Below are positions 9,179 through 19,079 of a stretch of DNA of 64,000 nt, piece after piece. The stretch is taken from positions 24,285,411-24,349,410 of the forward strand of contig NC_067203.1 in NCBI RefSeq assembly GCF_026262505.1, written 5' to 3'. The stretch's first letter is position 1. Each line of letters starts with the position of its first letter. This stretch comes from Trichomonas vaginalis G3. Taxonomy: Eukaryota > Parabasalia > Trichomonadida > Trichomonadidae. The translations under genes and the position numbers were made by a program. The notes below the pieces were generated by a model that was not told the origin of the DNA, did no database searches, and worked only from the letters and a program-made list of their open reading frames with translations.

Positions 9179-10675
9179 AAAGTGCTATTGGTTTTGTAAA
9201 CTTCTTTGCTCTCAGTTCATCTGGACCGTCTCTGTCACCAGTATATTGTATTTGTACAGTACCAACAGTTGAAATACCACCCATAAAGTCTTCTGAGTCA
9301 GCAAATGGAATGCCAAGCCAAAAGTTTGAACGGTCTCCATTTGTATATTGAGTTTTTTGACCTCCTGTATGAGTCCATACTTTCACATATGGCATAATAG
9401 AACTTTGCATTTCAGGGTTAATGGTTGTTGTGAAGTTGTTGTTAAAGTTCATAGCATCTAATGTCAAGTTGTATGACCTCATATCCTCAACTGTAGAATA
9501 TTCTTCTCTTGGATAATATTTGCCATCTATGTTTATATGATATTTAATACCGGGGTTGTAGAAACAAGAATAGTCATTTATAGTTCGTCTGAACAGTACA
9601 AACATAGTATCTGCATGTTTCATTGCAGTTGTTAAAGCAATATCTGTTCTTGCACCTGGGTCAGCACTTTGGTTTCCAACTTCACCTGCAAAGTCTTTGA
9701 CAGATATTTGGTGTATAGGGAACATAAGTGGAACTGCAATATATTTGGCAGCTAAAGCATTTGAAATATCTGGGTCCAACATATAGACTGCAAGTCTGCT
9801 TTCTATTCTCTTGCATTCAAATTTTTCGCATGTGAACTTAACTGGGTCCCAAGCAGTTCCAGCAGCATTGAAATAATAGTTTACTTCATTGTTGAAGTTT
9901 GAGAAACCAAAGTCTAAGTCAACTTTGTCTTTGCAAAATTCGGCGAATGACGTTTGATTTGTTCCCTTTACGTCTGTAATAGTGAATGGGTCTTGTGTTG
10001 GTGCAATGACTAAGTTATTTTTGCTTGGAGTAAGTTCGATAGAAATTTTTCCTGCCCAGTTTGGCAAGTATCTTAAAAACCTGAAGATGAGGAAAGATGA
10101 CAAAGGAACTCTAAGTTTCAGTTTTACTTTAGTGCAGCAGTTTCTGAACCAGAAAGGTTAACATAAACTCCTGGAACGTTAGGGTCAAGTCTTCTTATTT
10201 TCTCAATATTTGCATACTGGTCTGTTTGTTCTCTAGCTTGTGGTTGTACTGAGTTTCTCAAAGCGAACCATTCATAGTTTGCCCATGTTACTGTTTGAAC
10301 TAAGTCAGAGTTAGAATATATCTTATATCCCATGAAAACTTCTGGAGCATATTGGTATCCGACATAGAAAATTCCATTGCAACCTTTCTTGTCAGACAAC
10401 TTGGCAGAAGGTTTTATTTCAATGTCTTGTTCCACGTATAAGAATGAGTTGTCAATAGAAATAATATGAAACCTGTCGCAAGCAATATCTACTGTTGTTG
10501 AAGAACCTTCTCCAAACTCACCTACGTTTCCATAAGAAACAGCAGTTGTATATTCGTAAGTTCCAGGAACTATTTCTGACCTTCTAATGGCATTGTCGCA
10601 TTCGTTATACCATTCGGAAACATTTCCGTTCATGGCATCCAAAACTGTTGGCGTTATATTCTGAGCGGCGTACAT
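9072..10675 (-). pseudogene. major capsid protein (double jelly-roll), frameshifted
   Basis: Element I copy of the predicted Maverick major capsid. It is broken once, near 10125-10145, where bases are missing compared with element II; the downstream 343 residues and upstream 180 residues are otherwise open. A 44-nt patch at 9939-9982 is unrelated to the corresponding 41 nt of element II although hundreds of bases on both sides match. See the element II entry for family reasoning. Confidence 0.8.
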
Positions 10676-10707
10676 TTCATATGGGTAAAAATATAGAATA
10701 GTTGGAT

Positions 10708-12311
10708 TTATGTGTCATAATAGAACCCACTCGGACCAAGCTTTACTTTCTTCCTGACTGAGTTTTTAACTCTTCTTTTTCCTTCATTGCCACTACTTTC
10801 ACTAGATGAAGTTACTTCTTCACTACTTTCACTTTGTTCTACTCTTCTCTTTGGTGTCGCTTTTGGTAACTTGCCCTCTGCTTCAAGTTGTTGCATCTTT
10901 GCCTCATGTTCACCTAGTATGTTGTAAATTTCCCATGTCCTTTTTGCCTTTGGGCTCTGGTCGCCCATCTCAGGTAACCTATATCCTAGAAAGATTTTGT
11001 CATAGTTTGTATTTGAGTCTTCGCGTATTGTTTGCATGACTCTTTCCTGAGTTTCCGGTTCAAGCTCTTCAAACAGAGCTTGTCCATATGGAATAAGCTC
11101 GTTTCCAAATATATGTTTTTGTAGCCATTCTGGTTTTCTTTCCATGTTACCAATAATATCTTTTGTGAATGGGAAAGCTTTTACCCAATGTTTCAGTCTT
11201 GCGTCATTTATTTCTGTAGTTGGTTTTATTTTGTCAAGGAACATGTTTTTCAATACTAACATTTCATTTGGTACTGTCCATTTGAGTTTTCTTAAATATT
11301 CATCCCTTCTCAGTTCATTGTCTGCAAAGTAAGTTTTTATGACATTTTGTAAACTTTCGTTTGCAAGGTCATGTACAATAGGTTCTCTCTTCTTCTCCCT
11401 AACTTTCTTTCTAAACTCTTCACCAAATATACCATCTCTATGGTTCTGTGTAGTTCTTTGAGATAAATGTTCTAGAACGTCAGGTGTTATATTTCCATCA
11501 GCCATGTTCATTTCATACTGGTCCAAAATATCTGCATGTTTCATATCTTTCAATGGCATTAAAGCCGCGCTGAAAATACCAGCTATATCTGGTTCACCAT
11601 TCACTTCCATTGCGTCTACAACTTCTTGGAATTGTGGTTGTAAGTTTATGAACCACCTATCCGGATTAGCTTTATGACCCCATCTCATTGTAGTTCCATA
11701 GTCTGCAGAAACAAAAGTAGGTTTGTTTCCATATTGGTTAGGTTCTGAATGAACTTTAAACAATGTTTCATTTCTATATGTTTTGTTGAAATTTAACCTT
11801 TTATTTTCACCGAGTTCAGCCAAAGATTGAACGTTATATGGTCGTAAGTAAAAAGGATTGTTGTATTTGCGTACACTTTCTTTCAGTTCTTCCATTCTAT
11901 GCTGAATATTTTCATCTGATGTTGGAGTCTTTTGTATGTCGGCGAACATTTTTCGATATTCTTCTACTATGTCAGCTGAATTTTTCTTAGACTCTTGGAA
12001 AGATTCCATATTCTCCGCATACTCTTGTTGAGGGTCAAGATTTTTCGGCTGTTCCAAATCTTCATCTAGTTCTGTGAAGTTAGTTTCCAAAGGAGGGACT
12101 TGTTCGTTTCCTTCAGGCTCTTCTAGCTGTTGTTGCTGAACTATTTCTTCCATGTCTGGTTGTATCTGAACTTCTTCCTGTGGAGTTTCTTGTACCTCAT
12201 CTGCTGGCATTTCATATATTCCGAGACCGTTTTTAACAAGTTCCCTATTTAAGCCATCCGCATTCATAACCTTTCTTCTTTCGTTCCGTCTCTATTTTTT
12301 ACGCGTTTCAT
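10708..12311 (-). CDS. large acidic virion-associated candidate protein
   Basis: About 530 residues, unknown family. N-terminal third is Gln/Glu-rich, the middle is globular, and the tail is Ser/Glu-rich then basic (RRVKNSVRKKVKLG). Position between the major capsid gene and a long coiled-coil gene suggests a structural or scaffolding role (inference). One missing C near 12270 separates the first 14 codons from the rest, but an internal ATG at 12267 keeps 519 residues open. The corresponding element II gene is broken elsewhere. Confidence 0.7.
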
Positions 12312-12331
12312 GAAGATAGTTGAATTATCAT

Positions 12332-14018
12332 TTATCTCTGACACCAAATATCTCGGAGTAAATTCATCATGTCATTTGGATGATATGCTATTAAATCATA
12401 TCCCTTAGCGAGCTTGTATTTTCCAGGTTTGAAATTATATCCCATTTGGTGCTGAACCATAAAGCTAAATAGGTTCGGGTCAGTATTTCCTTCCTTGAAC
12501 TTTCTAATAGCTTCTTTATATCTGTCACTAAAGTCAAGAGTATCTGGGTAACCATAATTTCCTTAAGCATTTTTAAGAATTCTTGGTTTCCTTGTTCTCT
12601 ACTTCTTTTATGTCCTTGCTCTGTTTGTGGTCAGTGTTTTGAACTGTTGGTTGTGGTGCAGTGTTTTGAACTGTTGGTTGTGGTGCTGGATTTTGAACTG
12701 TTGGTTGTGGTGCAGTGTTTTGAACTGTTGTTGTTGTGTTGTTGTTGTGTTGGTTTTGGTGCATGCCTGTGTCTGTGTCCATGTGACGATGTAAATGTTT
12801 TAGGTAGTCCTGGTGCAGGTGCTTCTCTTGGAGGGTTTGGTGGTATATAAGTTCCACCAGCTGGCACATATGTTCCATCTGCAGCATAATGTCCTACCTG
12901 ACTTTTCGTTTTAAGAAAGCATTTACTAGGTCTGTTTTGGTCTGTTGTAACTCTTTTTCTTGACTTTCCACAACAGTTGCTCTAACGGCGTCATAGGCAC
13001 TTTGAACTGCCTGTCTCGTTGCTGCATCTGTTATTTTCGTCATATTTTGTGCTACTTCTCTTAACTCGTTTGTCGAAACCTTCAGACTTCAGTTTCTTTC
13101 CAGATGAGAAGTCGTTCACTAGTTTCACCTTACTATGAAGAGCTTCGAAGGCGTTCTTAAAGTCAGCATTCATTAAAGCTTCATTTGAACTGTCTTCATC
13201 CGCTTGTATTTTTGTCCTTATTGACCCTATAAGTTGGGCTGCTTTGGCGTTGGCTTGGGCATCTAACCAGTCATTATTAGCTTTTATATATTCTGCGCTT
13301 TTCATTGCCTTTTGCATGGCTGCGTCGTTATTTTTACTTTCTTGTGCTAAGTTTTCATACTGTACGGTTTGGTTTTGCAACTGTAAAAGTTTTTCTGCCT
13401 TTACATTTGCTTCAACTTCTTTTTTATACTCATCGCTATCCATATATGTCTTCAGGGCTTTTTGTTTTATTTCTTCATCTTTCAGTACTTTATATTGAGT
13501 AGTATGGTTTTTCAAATTTATAACATCTTGTTCCATTTTTGCTACTTCTGCTGCTTTTTCTGACACTTTTTTCGCATATTCCTCTGTACTTAGTTCTTTC
13601 AGTTGTTCTTCTTTCTTCTTTTTCTCTACGTTTAACTCATTGAGTTTCTTTGTGTGTCTGTCATATTCTAGTTTTTTTCGTTTTCACTTATTTGTTTCTG
13701 TATGTCTATGTTTGACTTTTTGACATCTGTTATTTGATTTTTGAGTGAACTCAAATTCATTTGACTTTGAGGGTTATAAGCTGTTCCGTCTGCAGCTCCA
13801 CCATAGCCTGCCATTTTCGCTAAAAGTGCCGCTCTTAAACCTCCACTCTGTGCACCAATAACTCGGTTTAAAAGCATAGGGTTGCTTGACATTTGTTGCA
13901 ACATAGTGGGGTCATTCATCATTTGTTGTTGCAACTGTTGTTGTGGTGTCAGTTTTACTATTGGATGTTTCAATGCTCCCTTCCTCTTACGTATATTCTT
14001 ACGTAGCTTACGTGGCAT
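12332..14018 (-). pseudogene. long coiled-coil/Pro-Gln-rich protein, frameshifted
   Basis: Element I copy of 36288-38006. It begins MPRKLRKNIRKRK, is broken near 13672 (missing C in a T-run), near 13071 (extra T), near 12913 and near 12560-12625. The Thr-Val-Gln-Asn/Ala-Pro-Gln-Pro repeat block has one unit fewer than element II. Confidence 0.7.
12632..12733. repeat. 27-bp coding tandem repeat
   Basis: About four copies of a 27-bp unit (GTTTTGAACTGTTGGTTGTG core) encode a 9-residue TVQNTAPQP-type repeat on the minus strand. Element II has about five copies (36593-36721), so copy number changes between otherwise near-identical elements. Confidence 0.85.
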
Positions 14019-14228
14019 TTTAAGTGAAGTAAAAAACGGTTTTTGACAGATGTTTATATGACACTTTTTGTTCAGCACAAAAAACTACTCGGTCAAAGTG
14101 TTGTCAGTTTTGTAAAATAACCGTCCTATCTCATTCTATAAGGGGAAAAGGCTTCTCAAAGTTTACTTCCTTGGAACGCCTGTAACTTTTCCTGTAGCGA
14201 CGATAGACCCTTACTTGTCCGGACAAAG

Positions 14229-14296
14229 TTATACTAAACATCTTCAGGGCTAGAGGGCACGAAGTGCCTGGAGGCCCCACTACCTTTTTTTTTTTT
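14229..14296. repeat. terminal repeat at the right end of element I
   Basis: Reads outward as TATACTAAACATCTTC, then GGGCT, an inner hairpin GGCAC/GTGCC with a three-base loop, AGGCCCCACTACC and 12 T. It is the inverse of 14607-14676 (left end of element II) including the inner 20 bp that a true right end lacks. Confidence 0.85.
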
Positions 14297-14606
14297 AAAA
14301 TAATATGAGTTTATGTGATATTATTTTTCAGAAGATTTCATTCTATATGCCTATGAAAAGTACTCTCAAAACTAACTTTTTCCTAATTATAATTAAATCT
14401 AGAATATTGTATTATGCTTAGTATTATTTCATTTTTCTCATTCAATTTAGAATTTACAAATGTCAAAAAATTGAGAGCTGTCACTTTTGATGAATTTCTG
14501 TTTATTACAATTGAAAACTAACCTTAAATAACATAATTGAATTCTATGTCATATGGGTGTAAGTGCGCCATTAAATCTTGCAATAATTTGTTAAAATCGA
14601 GACTTC
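14297..14606. other. gene-free spacer between elements I and II
   Basis: A 310-bp AT-rich segment with no plausible gene, RNA or repeat that I can see. It is presumably the host sequence into which the elements inserted. It ends with ACTTC, the candidate target duplication of element II. Confidence 0.6.
14602..14606. repeat. candidate target-site duplication of element II (left)
   Basis: ACTTC directly precedes the A-run of the left end; the same five bases follow the T-run of the right end at 39861-39865. Confidence 0.65.
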
Positions 14607-14659
14607 AAAAAAAAAAAAAAGGTAGTGGGGCTTCCAGGCACTTCGTGCCCTCTAGCCCC
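14607..14659. repeat. left terminal inverted repeat of element II
   Basis: 14 A, GGT, then AGTGGGGCTTCCA, a GGCAC-TTC-GTGCC hairpin and CTCTAGCCCC. The outer GGGGCT/AGCCCC arms also pair. It matches the inverse of 39812-39860 except in the hairpin stem. Confidence 0.85.
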
Positions 14660-14700
14660 GAAGATGTTTAGTATAAATGAAGTTTTTATTCGGAAAATTG

Positions 14701-14808
14701 TTAGTCTTCTGGTGTGAATTCGGAGGACTCTTCTTCTTCCTCCATTGCTTCTGGGAAGAAGCCTTCTTCTGGGTCGAAAACATTATATAATGTGTCGCTT
14801 TTCACAAA
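14701..14808 (-). pseudogene. acidic C-terminal gene stub at the left end of element II
   Basis: An open 35-codon stretch with no suitable start, reading YNVFDPEEGFFPEAMEEEE and ending SSEFTPED. The same stub, with a longer acidic run, lies at 41717-41887 in element III. Similarity between the two ends abruptly at TAATGTGT, just upstream of the stub. It looks like the tail of a longer gene truncated at the same place in both elements. Confidence 0.6.
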
Positions 14809-14880
14809 TTATATATGTTTTCATGCTTTGTCACTTTTCTGTCACTTTTCGGGTAAAAACATTTTTATTATTATATATAA

Positions 14881-15699
14881 ATGAATTTTACAAAACCTCC
14901 GTTACCGTTCTTTGGAAATAAGAGTAGATGTAAAGATATTATATTGAGAGAACTTAAGAAACTACCGAATGGTCTAACATTTGTAGATTTGTTCGGTGGA
15001 AGTTTCTATATATCCCATTTATGTCATACCGTATTTCCTGACTCAAAGATTATATGCAATGACTTCGACAACTATATGGACCGTCTCAAACATATTCCAG
15101 ACACAAACAATATATTGAAAGAGTTAAAAGAAAAGATACCTATAGGTAAGATGGAACGTATACCATTAGATAACAAAAATATTGTGAGAGAGGTTTTGAA
15201 AAAAGCAGAATATATAGACTGGGATAGTATATCTGCTAGACTATTATATAGTGGTTCTATAAGAGTTCATGACATTGAAACACTTATGTCAAAAGTTTTA
15301 TATCTTAACTATACAAATGTTTTCAAACAGAACATAGAAAAATATATTGAGGGTATAGAGTTTGTGAGATGTCATTGGACAGAGTTGTATGAAAAATATA
15401 AAGACAAGGAAAATGTTTTCTTTATAGTGGACCCGCCGTTCTATAACACATGGGATTTTCAATACCAAGTAGACTGGACTTTGAGAGACTCTTTAGAAAC
15501 TTTAGACGTTATACATAACCATCCATGCTTTTACTTTACATCCGATAAAAGTGGTTTGGAAACCGTTATGAGATGGTTAGAGGACATACATGACTATGAG
15601 TTTAGATATGACAAGATAGAATATGAGAGAGGTCCTATAAACCGGAGAAAGTGTCATAACAAAGAAATTTTATTAGTAAGTAAATGTGGTTTGAAATAG
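14881..15699 (+). CDS. Dam-type DNA N6-adenine methyltransferase
   Basis: A 272-residue D12-class methyltransferase predicted to transfer a methyl group from S-adenosylmethionine to adenine in DNA. Visible motifs: N-terminal PPLPFFGNKSR (residues 6-16), SAM-binding FVDLFGGSF (34-42) and catalytic DPPFYNT (184-190), a DPPF variant of DPPY. It is absent from the element III part seen here. Maverick-borne adenine methyltransferases have been reported in trichomonads, where 6mA is abundant in DNA. It may mark element or host DNA; the target is not visible. Start ATG follows an AT-rich leader. Confidence 0.9.
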   Translation: MNFTKPPLPFFGNKSRCKDIILRELKKLPNGLTFVDLFGGSFYISHLCHTVFPDSKIICNDFDNYMDRLKHIPDTNNILKELKEKIPIGKMERIPLDNKNIVREVLKKAEYIDWDSISARLLYSGSIRVHDIETLMSKVLYLNYTNVFKQNIEKYIEGIEFVRCHWTELYEKYKDKENVFFIVDPPFYNTWDFQYQVDWTLRDSLETLDVIHNHPCFYFTSDKSGLETVMRWLEDIHDYEFRYDKIEYERGPINRRKCHNKEILLVSKCGLK

Positions 15700-15815
15700 G
15701 ACTACTTGTTTTAGGTTTTTTCCATTGTGTCATTTATTTATTTGACGTGGCAGAAAAGTACAGAGAATATGAAGATGAACCAATGCCTGCAAATGTTCAG
15801 TATATGTACTCGTAA
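15684..15815 (+). CDS. 43-residue single-pass membrane protein
   Basis: Starts MWFEIGLLVLGFFHCVIYLF, one strong transmembrane helix (about residues 4-20), followed by an acidic tail ending VQYMYS. The start overlaps the last 16 bp of the methyltransferase in another frame, and the stop is 22 bp before the next gene. Short, but the hydrophobic profile and tight spacing support it. It could be a virion membrane or exit protein (guess). Confidence 0.6.
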   Translation: MWFEIGLLVLGFFHCVIYLFDVAEKYREYEDEPMPANVQYMYS

Positions 15816-15837
15816 GAGATATTTTATCTAATATTAA

Positions 15838-16188
15838 ATGGACGCACAGAACTTAGCGAATGCACAGCAACCTGGACAACCAAACCCAGAGAATATTCCA
15901 AATGAAGTTAGAATACAAACTGCAATGGCAAACTATGGTCAAGTGCCAACAGATGTACAAATGCAAACTGCCATGTCAAATGACGCTGCGTTAGGTTTGC
16001 CACCATGGTATGCAAATATGAGATGGAAAGAGTTTTATACAAACCCTGAAGTGGGATATAAACAACTTTATGCAGATGACGCGAACACAGGAGTTGACCC
16101 AGAATATGTTTTCTACCAGAGGAGAAACAGAATGTATGAGCTCCAGTTAAAGAATGCTATGGAACTCAACAGGAAACGCAAAGACTAG
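15838..16188 (+). CDS. unknown 116-residue protein with internal repeat
   Basis: Gln/Asn/Pro-rich N-terminus containing two related segments (RIQTAMANYGQVPTDV and QMQTAMSNDA), then an aromatic, charged C-terminal half ending NRKRKD. No family recognised. It is preceded by TTTTATCTAATATTAA, a good example of the Maverick promoter motif. Confidence 0.7.
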   Translation: MDAQNLANAQQPGQPNPENIPNEVRIQTAMANYGQVPTDVQMQTAMSNDAALGLPPWYANMRWKEFYTNPEVGYKQLYADDANTGVDPEYVFYQRRNRMYELQLKNAMELNRKRKD

Positions 16189-16217
16189 GCGGACATTAGA
16201 TTTTTACATATAGTAAA

Positions 16218-16459
16218 ATGGGTTTCTTCAGTAAGTATTGGAAACTTCTTCAGAAGTTGGAAGAGGTATATGGAATGGAATAAAAACCGTCGGAAGAGGA
16301 ATTTGGAACGGTGTCAAAAATATTGGTAAAAGAGTAGGTCAGTTTGTTGGTATTATACCTAAAGACCCTGAACCAGAAGAGCAAGCTCCTGTTATACAAC
16401 AGCCTGAACCTGCACCACAGTCTAGTTGGCAACCAAATCCAACACCTCAACCGTATTAA
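16218..16459 (+). pseudogene. glycine-rich amphipathic protein, probable frameshift near start
   Basis: The only ATG (16218, MGFFSKYWK) is in a frame that stops after about 18 codons, whereas the long frame begins without ATG near 16238 and reads VGRGIWNGIKTVGRGIWNG, then a Pro/Gln-rich tail. One missing base near 16235 explains this. The start MGFFS and repeated G-R-G-I-W-N-G helix resemble the other glycine-rich proteins at 20052 and 63440. Amphipathic Gly-rich helices suggest a membrane-active virion component (inference). Confidence 0.6.
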
Positions 16460-16463
16460 AAAA

Positions 16464-17312
16464 TTATATTTTTACCGTTCGATAGTAGTTGTATATGAAA
16501 CTAAGTTCTAAGTAAAACGCATGGTATAATGGAATTATTCTTTTTCTTCCATCTGTAGTAAACCATACTTGAAAGTCTGAAATACTTCCACTTGGTGGTT
16601 CGTATAACTTTGTAGGTTTTTCGTAAAAGTCATTTGCCAAGCATAAGAAAGAGTTTTGGGCGCCAGAAAATGAAGCATGAACAATAATAGCAGCTGGGTC
16701 GAAAACATTTTCATATGTTCCATTAGGGTTTTCGACTTCATAAAAGTCTGGGTGTACTGGATATGCTGCAGGCTGATTTAACATCCTCATAAATCTATAC
16801 CATGCCAAGTTGTTATATTTTGTAGAAATATAAACGTTTTCTCCAAGGTCTTCTATTCTATTGATTTTAACAGTTGCATTTTTCCTGTCATAAATAATAT
16901 CGAGATGGTATTCTCCTTCGTCAATGTTATACTGTTTTGCATATTCGATATAGATATCGTTTATTTTTTCTTGAAAAGCTTGAAGAGTTGTTTCTAAGTT
17001 TACAAGCAAACTAACTTGTAAAAGTTTTCCCTGTTCAAATTTCTCATACATACGTTTTTCTTTGTTATAGTATCGAACTTCAAAACCGACCGTAAATGGG
17101 AAACCATGTATGGCTTCTGAAATGAACTTCATTCTACGAAAGCCAATAGCTTTTGTGACAGATGGGTCTCTTAGCCATCTTAATGGGTAGTCAAAACGAT
17201 AGCCTTCATGCTTTACGGTCTCTGTCTCAAACTTTTGACCGACATTAGTAAAAAGTTCATCTAATGGTTTAGTTGTAGCAACTCTTGAATTTTCTTTTTC
17301 TATTGGAAGCAT
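16464..17312 (-). CDS. (F/Y).YP..W-family virion-associated candidate
   Basis: A 282-residue protein of unknown function. It shares an N-terminal pattern with element III genes at 46950 and 62336: an aromatic-x-(Y/F)P-x-x-W motif (here DYPLRW near residue 43) followed by a (K)..IGFR-type strand, then a long alpha/beta region. It is divergent from the fibre gene with only 18 bp between ATGs and probably belongs to the virion module (inference). Intact. Confidence 0.65.
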   Translation of the reverse strand: MLPIEKENSRVATTKPLDELFTNVGQKFETETVKHEGYRFDYPLRWLRDPSVTKAIGFRRMKFISEAIHGFPFTVGFEVRYYNKEKRMYEKFEQGKLLQVSLLVNLETTLQAFQEKINDIYIEYAKQYNIDEGEYHLDIIYDRKNATVKINRIEDLGENVYISTKYNNLAWYRFMRMLNQPAAYPVHPDFYEVENPNGTYENVFDPAAIIVHASFSGAQNSFLCLANDFYEKPTKLYEPPSGSISDFQVWFTTDGRKRIIPLYHAFYLELSFIYNYYRTVKI

Positions 17313-17330
17313 ATTTTATCTAGAATAAAA
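17313..17330. promoter_or_regulatory. 18-bp divergent promoter
   Basis: ATTTTATCTAGAATAAAA sits between two ATG codons and is nearly palindromic around TCTAGA, giving TTTTAT(T)CTAGA on each strand. It is the clearest bidirectional example of the motif. Confidence 0.6.
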
Positions 17331-19079
17331 ATGTCGAAAGATATTGCTTCCATGAGAGAAATACAACACAACCGACAACTCATTATGCAAGCTCTAAATA
17401 AGAACACAACAAACTTTTCAAACTATTCTAAGATATCTGAGTCATTGAAAGAAGGAAACTTAAAACTGACATTAAACCCAATGACAGATGAGTTTCTATT
17501 TCAAGACAAGAAGAACAATACTGTCTGTATAAATCCAACAAAAGGAACTTTAAACGAGAAACCTATAAATGAACTTCTTTTGAAAGCAGATGTTGACAAC
17601 AAAGCTGACAAAGAATATGTAGACGATGCAATAGCAAAAGAAGAAGAAAGAGCTAACAATGCTTATGCAACAAAAGAACATACTCATCCTGAACTAGCAG
17701 ACAAAACATATGTTGACAATAAAATGTCAAGTGAAGTGACGAGAGCTGAAAACGAATATTCTAAAAAGACTCATACACATTCTATATCTGAAATAACAGA
17801 CTTAAACGTTAGCCTTGAAAATAAGGTAGATAAGGGACTTATGGCTAGTGTGTTAGTGAAGAAGGCAGATAAGGAATATGTGGATGAAAAAGATAATGAA
17901 ATTATAGAAAGGGTTGAATGGTATCATGGATGGACATCGAAGATTTTAAAAACTAAAGCTGATACAGGATGGGTTTCAGGATGTTTAGACCTTAAAGCAG
18001 ATAAAACTTATGTTAACGATGAGTTAGAGAAGAAAGCAGATAAAACATATGTCAATGAAATATACCAAAGTTTGATAGGAACAACAAAAAATATTGAAAC
18101 TATTGTTGGTGACTTTTCTTTCAATGAAGAAAATAAATATTTTAGATGGCAGTTTGTACATTCCTTAAAAAATGGTATACGGTATAAACTCATTCCGAAA
18201 AATAACAATGAAATGTATGTAAGCTATATAAAGAATGATGGTACACAAGTTAAAGTTCCATTAGACAACAACTGCTACTTAAACTTATATGGAGACGAAC
18301 AAAAGAAATATTTCCGAGTTTATGAAATGGCAGATATGACATTGCCTGACCCAGCTCCAGCACCATATTATTATGACTATGTAGATGACGAAGGAACACT
18401 ACATGCAGATGAACAAAAGCAAACATTATATTTAGATTATTATAGATATAAAAGATATAATGCAATAGAAAAAACGAGAATAGTATATTATTATATAGAT
18501 GACAGAAATAAATATTATAGTCAAGATTTTACCTACCCTGAAAACATAAGATTATATTATAAAAAATATTCTTACACAAACCAGAAGAAACCTGAAATAG
18601 TTGCACTATATTTTAAGTTCAAAAGAGACAATCCTATAATGTCTCATATGTTTGATTTAATGAACCCAGTAGGTTCTATTTATACATCTATGGAAGCAAG
18701 AGGTCCTCAAGTAATGTTTGGTGTTGGTGCATGGGAACAAATAGTCGACAGGTTTTTGTATTGTGCAAACTCTTCAAAGGAAACAGGTGGTTCGAAGAAA
18801 ATTAAAGAAGCAAACCTTCCACCGCACACTCATACAGGAACTACAAACTTTTCTGGCGACCATAGCCACTCATTAAGAGACCACCCATTATACAACTCAG
18901 AATATTATGCTGGCAATGACGTTTTATCTCCAGATTATAACCATTCAGCAAAAAAGACTTTTCGACCAACTGAACCAGGAGGAAATCATGTCCATACTTT
19001 CACAACAAATCCAACAGGCTTGGGTAAAGACTACATGCCACCTTACATGACAGTTTACGCATGGTATAGAATTGCTTAG
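17331..19079 (+). CDS. fibre protein with phage-tail-fibre-like C-terminus
   Basis: A 582-residue protein. The first half has repeated KADK.YVD segments and HTH motifs typical of trimeric phage tail fibres. A Tyr-rich middle (residues about 260-430) may be an insertion. The C-terminal region (about 445-582) begins NPVGSIYTSM, continues FGVGAWEQIVDRFL, TGGSKKIKEANLPPHTHTG and ends YMPPYMTVYAWYRIA. This is the layout of the distal domain of many phage tail fibres and gp10-type collar proteins, with multiple H-x-H pairs that can bind metal in trimers. Likely receptor-binding spike of the virion (inference). Its stop overlaps the integrase stop by 4 bp. Confidence 0.85.
   Translation: MSKDIASMREIQHNRQLIMQALNKNTTNFSNYSKISESLKEGNLKLTLNPMTDEFLFQDKKNNTVCINPTKGTLNEKPINELLLKADVDNKADKEYVDDAIAKEEERANNAYATKEHTHPELADKTYVDNKMSSEVTRAENEYSKKTHTHSISEITDLNVSLENKVDKGLMASVLVKKADKEYVDEKDNEIIERVEWYHGWTSKILKTKADTGWVSGCLDLKADKTYVNDELEKKADKTYVNEIYQSLIGTTKNIETIVGDFSFNEENKYFRWQFVHSLKNGIRYKLIPKNNNEMYVSYIKNDGTQVKVPLDNNCYLNLYGDEQKKYFRVYEMADMTLPDPAPAPYYYDYVDDEGTLHADEQKQTLYLDYYRYKRYNAIEKTRIVYYYIDDRNKYYSQDFTYPENIRLYYKKYSYTNQKKPEIVALYFKFKRDNPIMSHMFDLMNPVGSIYTSMEARGPQVMFGVGAWEQIVDRFLYCANSSKETGGSKKIKEANLPPHTHTGTTNFSGDHSHSLRDHPLYNSEYYAGNDVLSPDYNHSAKKTFRPTEPGGNHVHTFTTNPTGLGKDYMPPYMTVYAWYRIA

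Larger units (their letters stand above)
1..14296. mobile_element. Maverick/Polinton element I, right-hand part
   Basis: This is a virus-like DNA transposon cut by the window start. It holds genes for an HNH protein, KilA-N/GIY-YIG protein, A32-type ATPase, SF3 helicase, penton-like and major capsid proteins. Its right end is a terminal repeat ending GCCCCACTACC plus 12 T (14285-14296). The body to 14236 matches element II 23874-38235, but the last 60 bp match the inverted LEFT end of element II, so the normal right end has been replaced. Most genes carry one or more single-base indels, so this copy looks non-autonomous unless the indels are sequencing errors. Confidence 0.85.

Noticed and set aside
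16225-16240. Intron (GTAAGTAT) in the gene at 16218
   Set aside because: No matching trichomonad-type branch/acceptor ACTAAC...CAG downstream; a one-base deletion explains the frame better.
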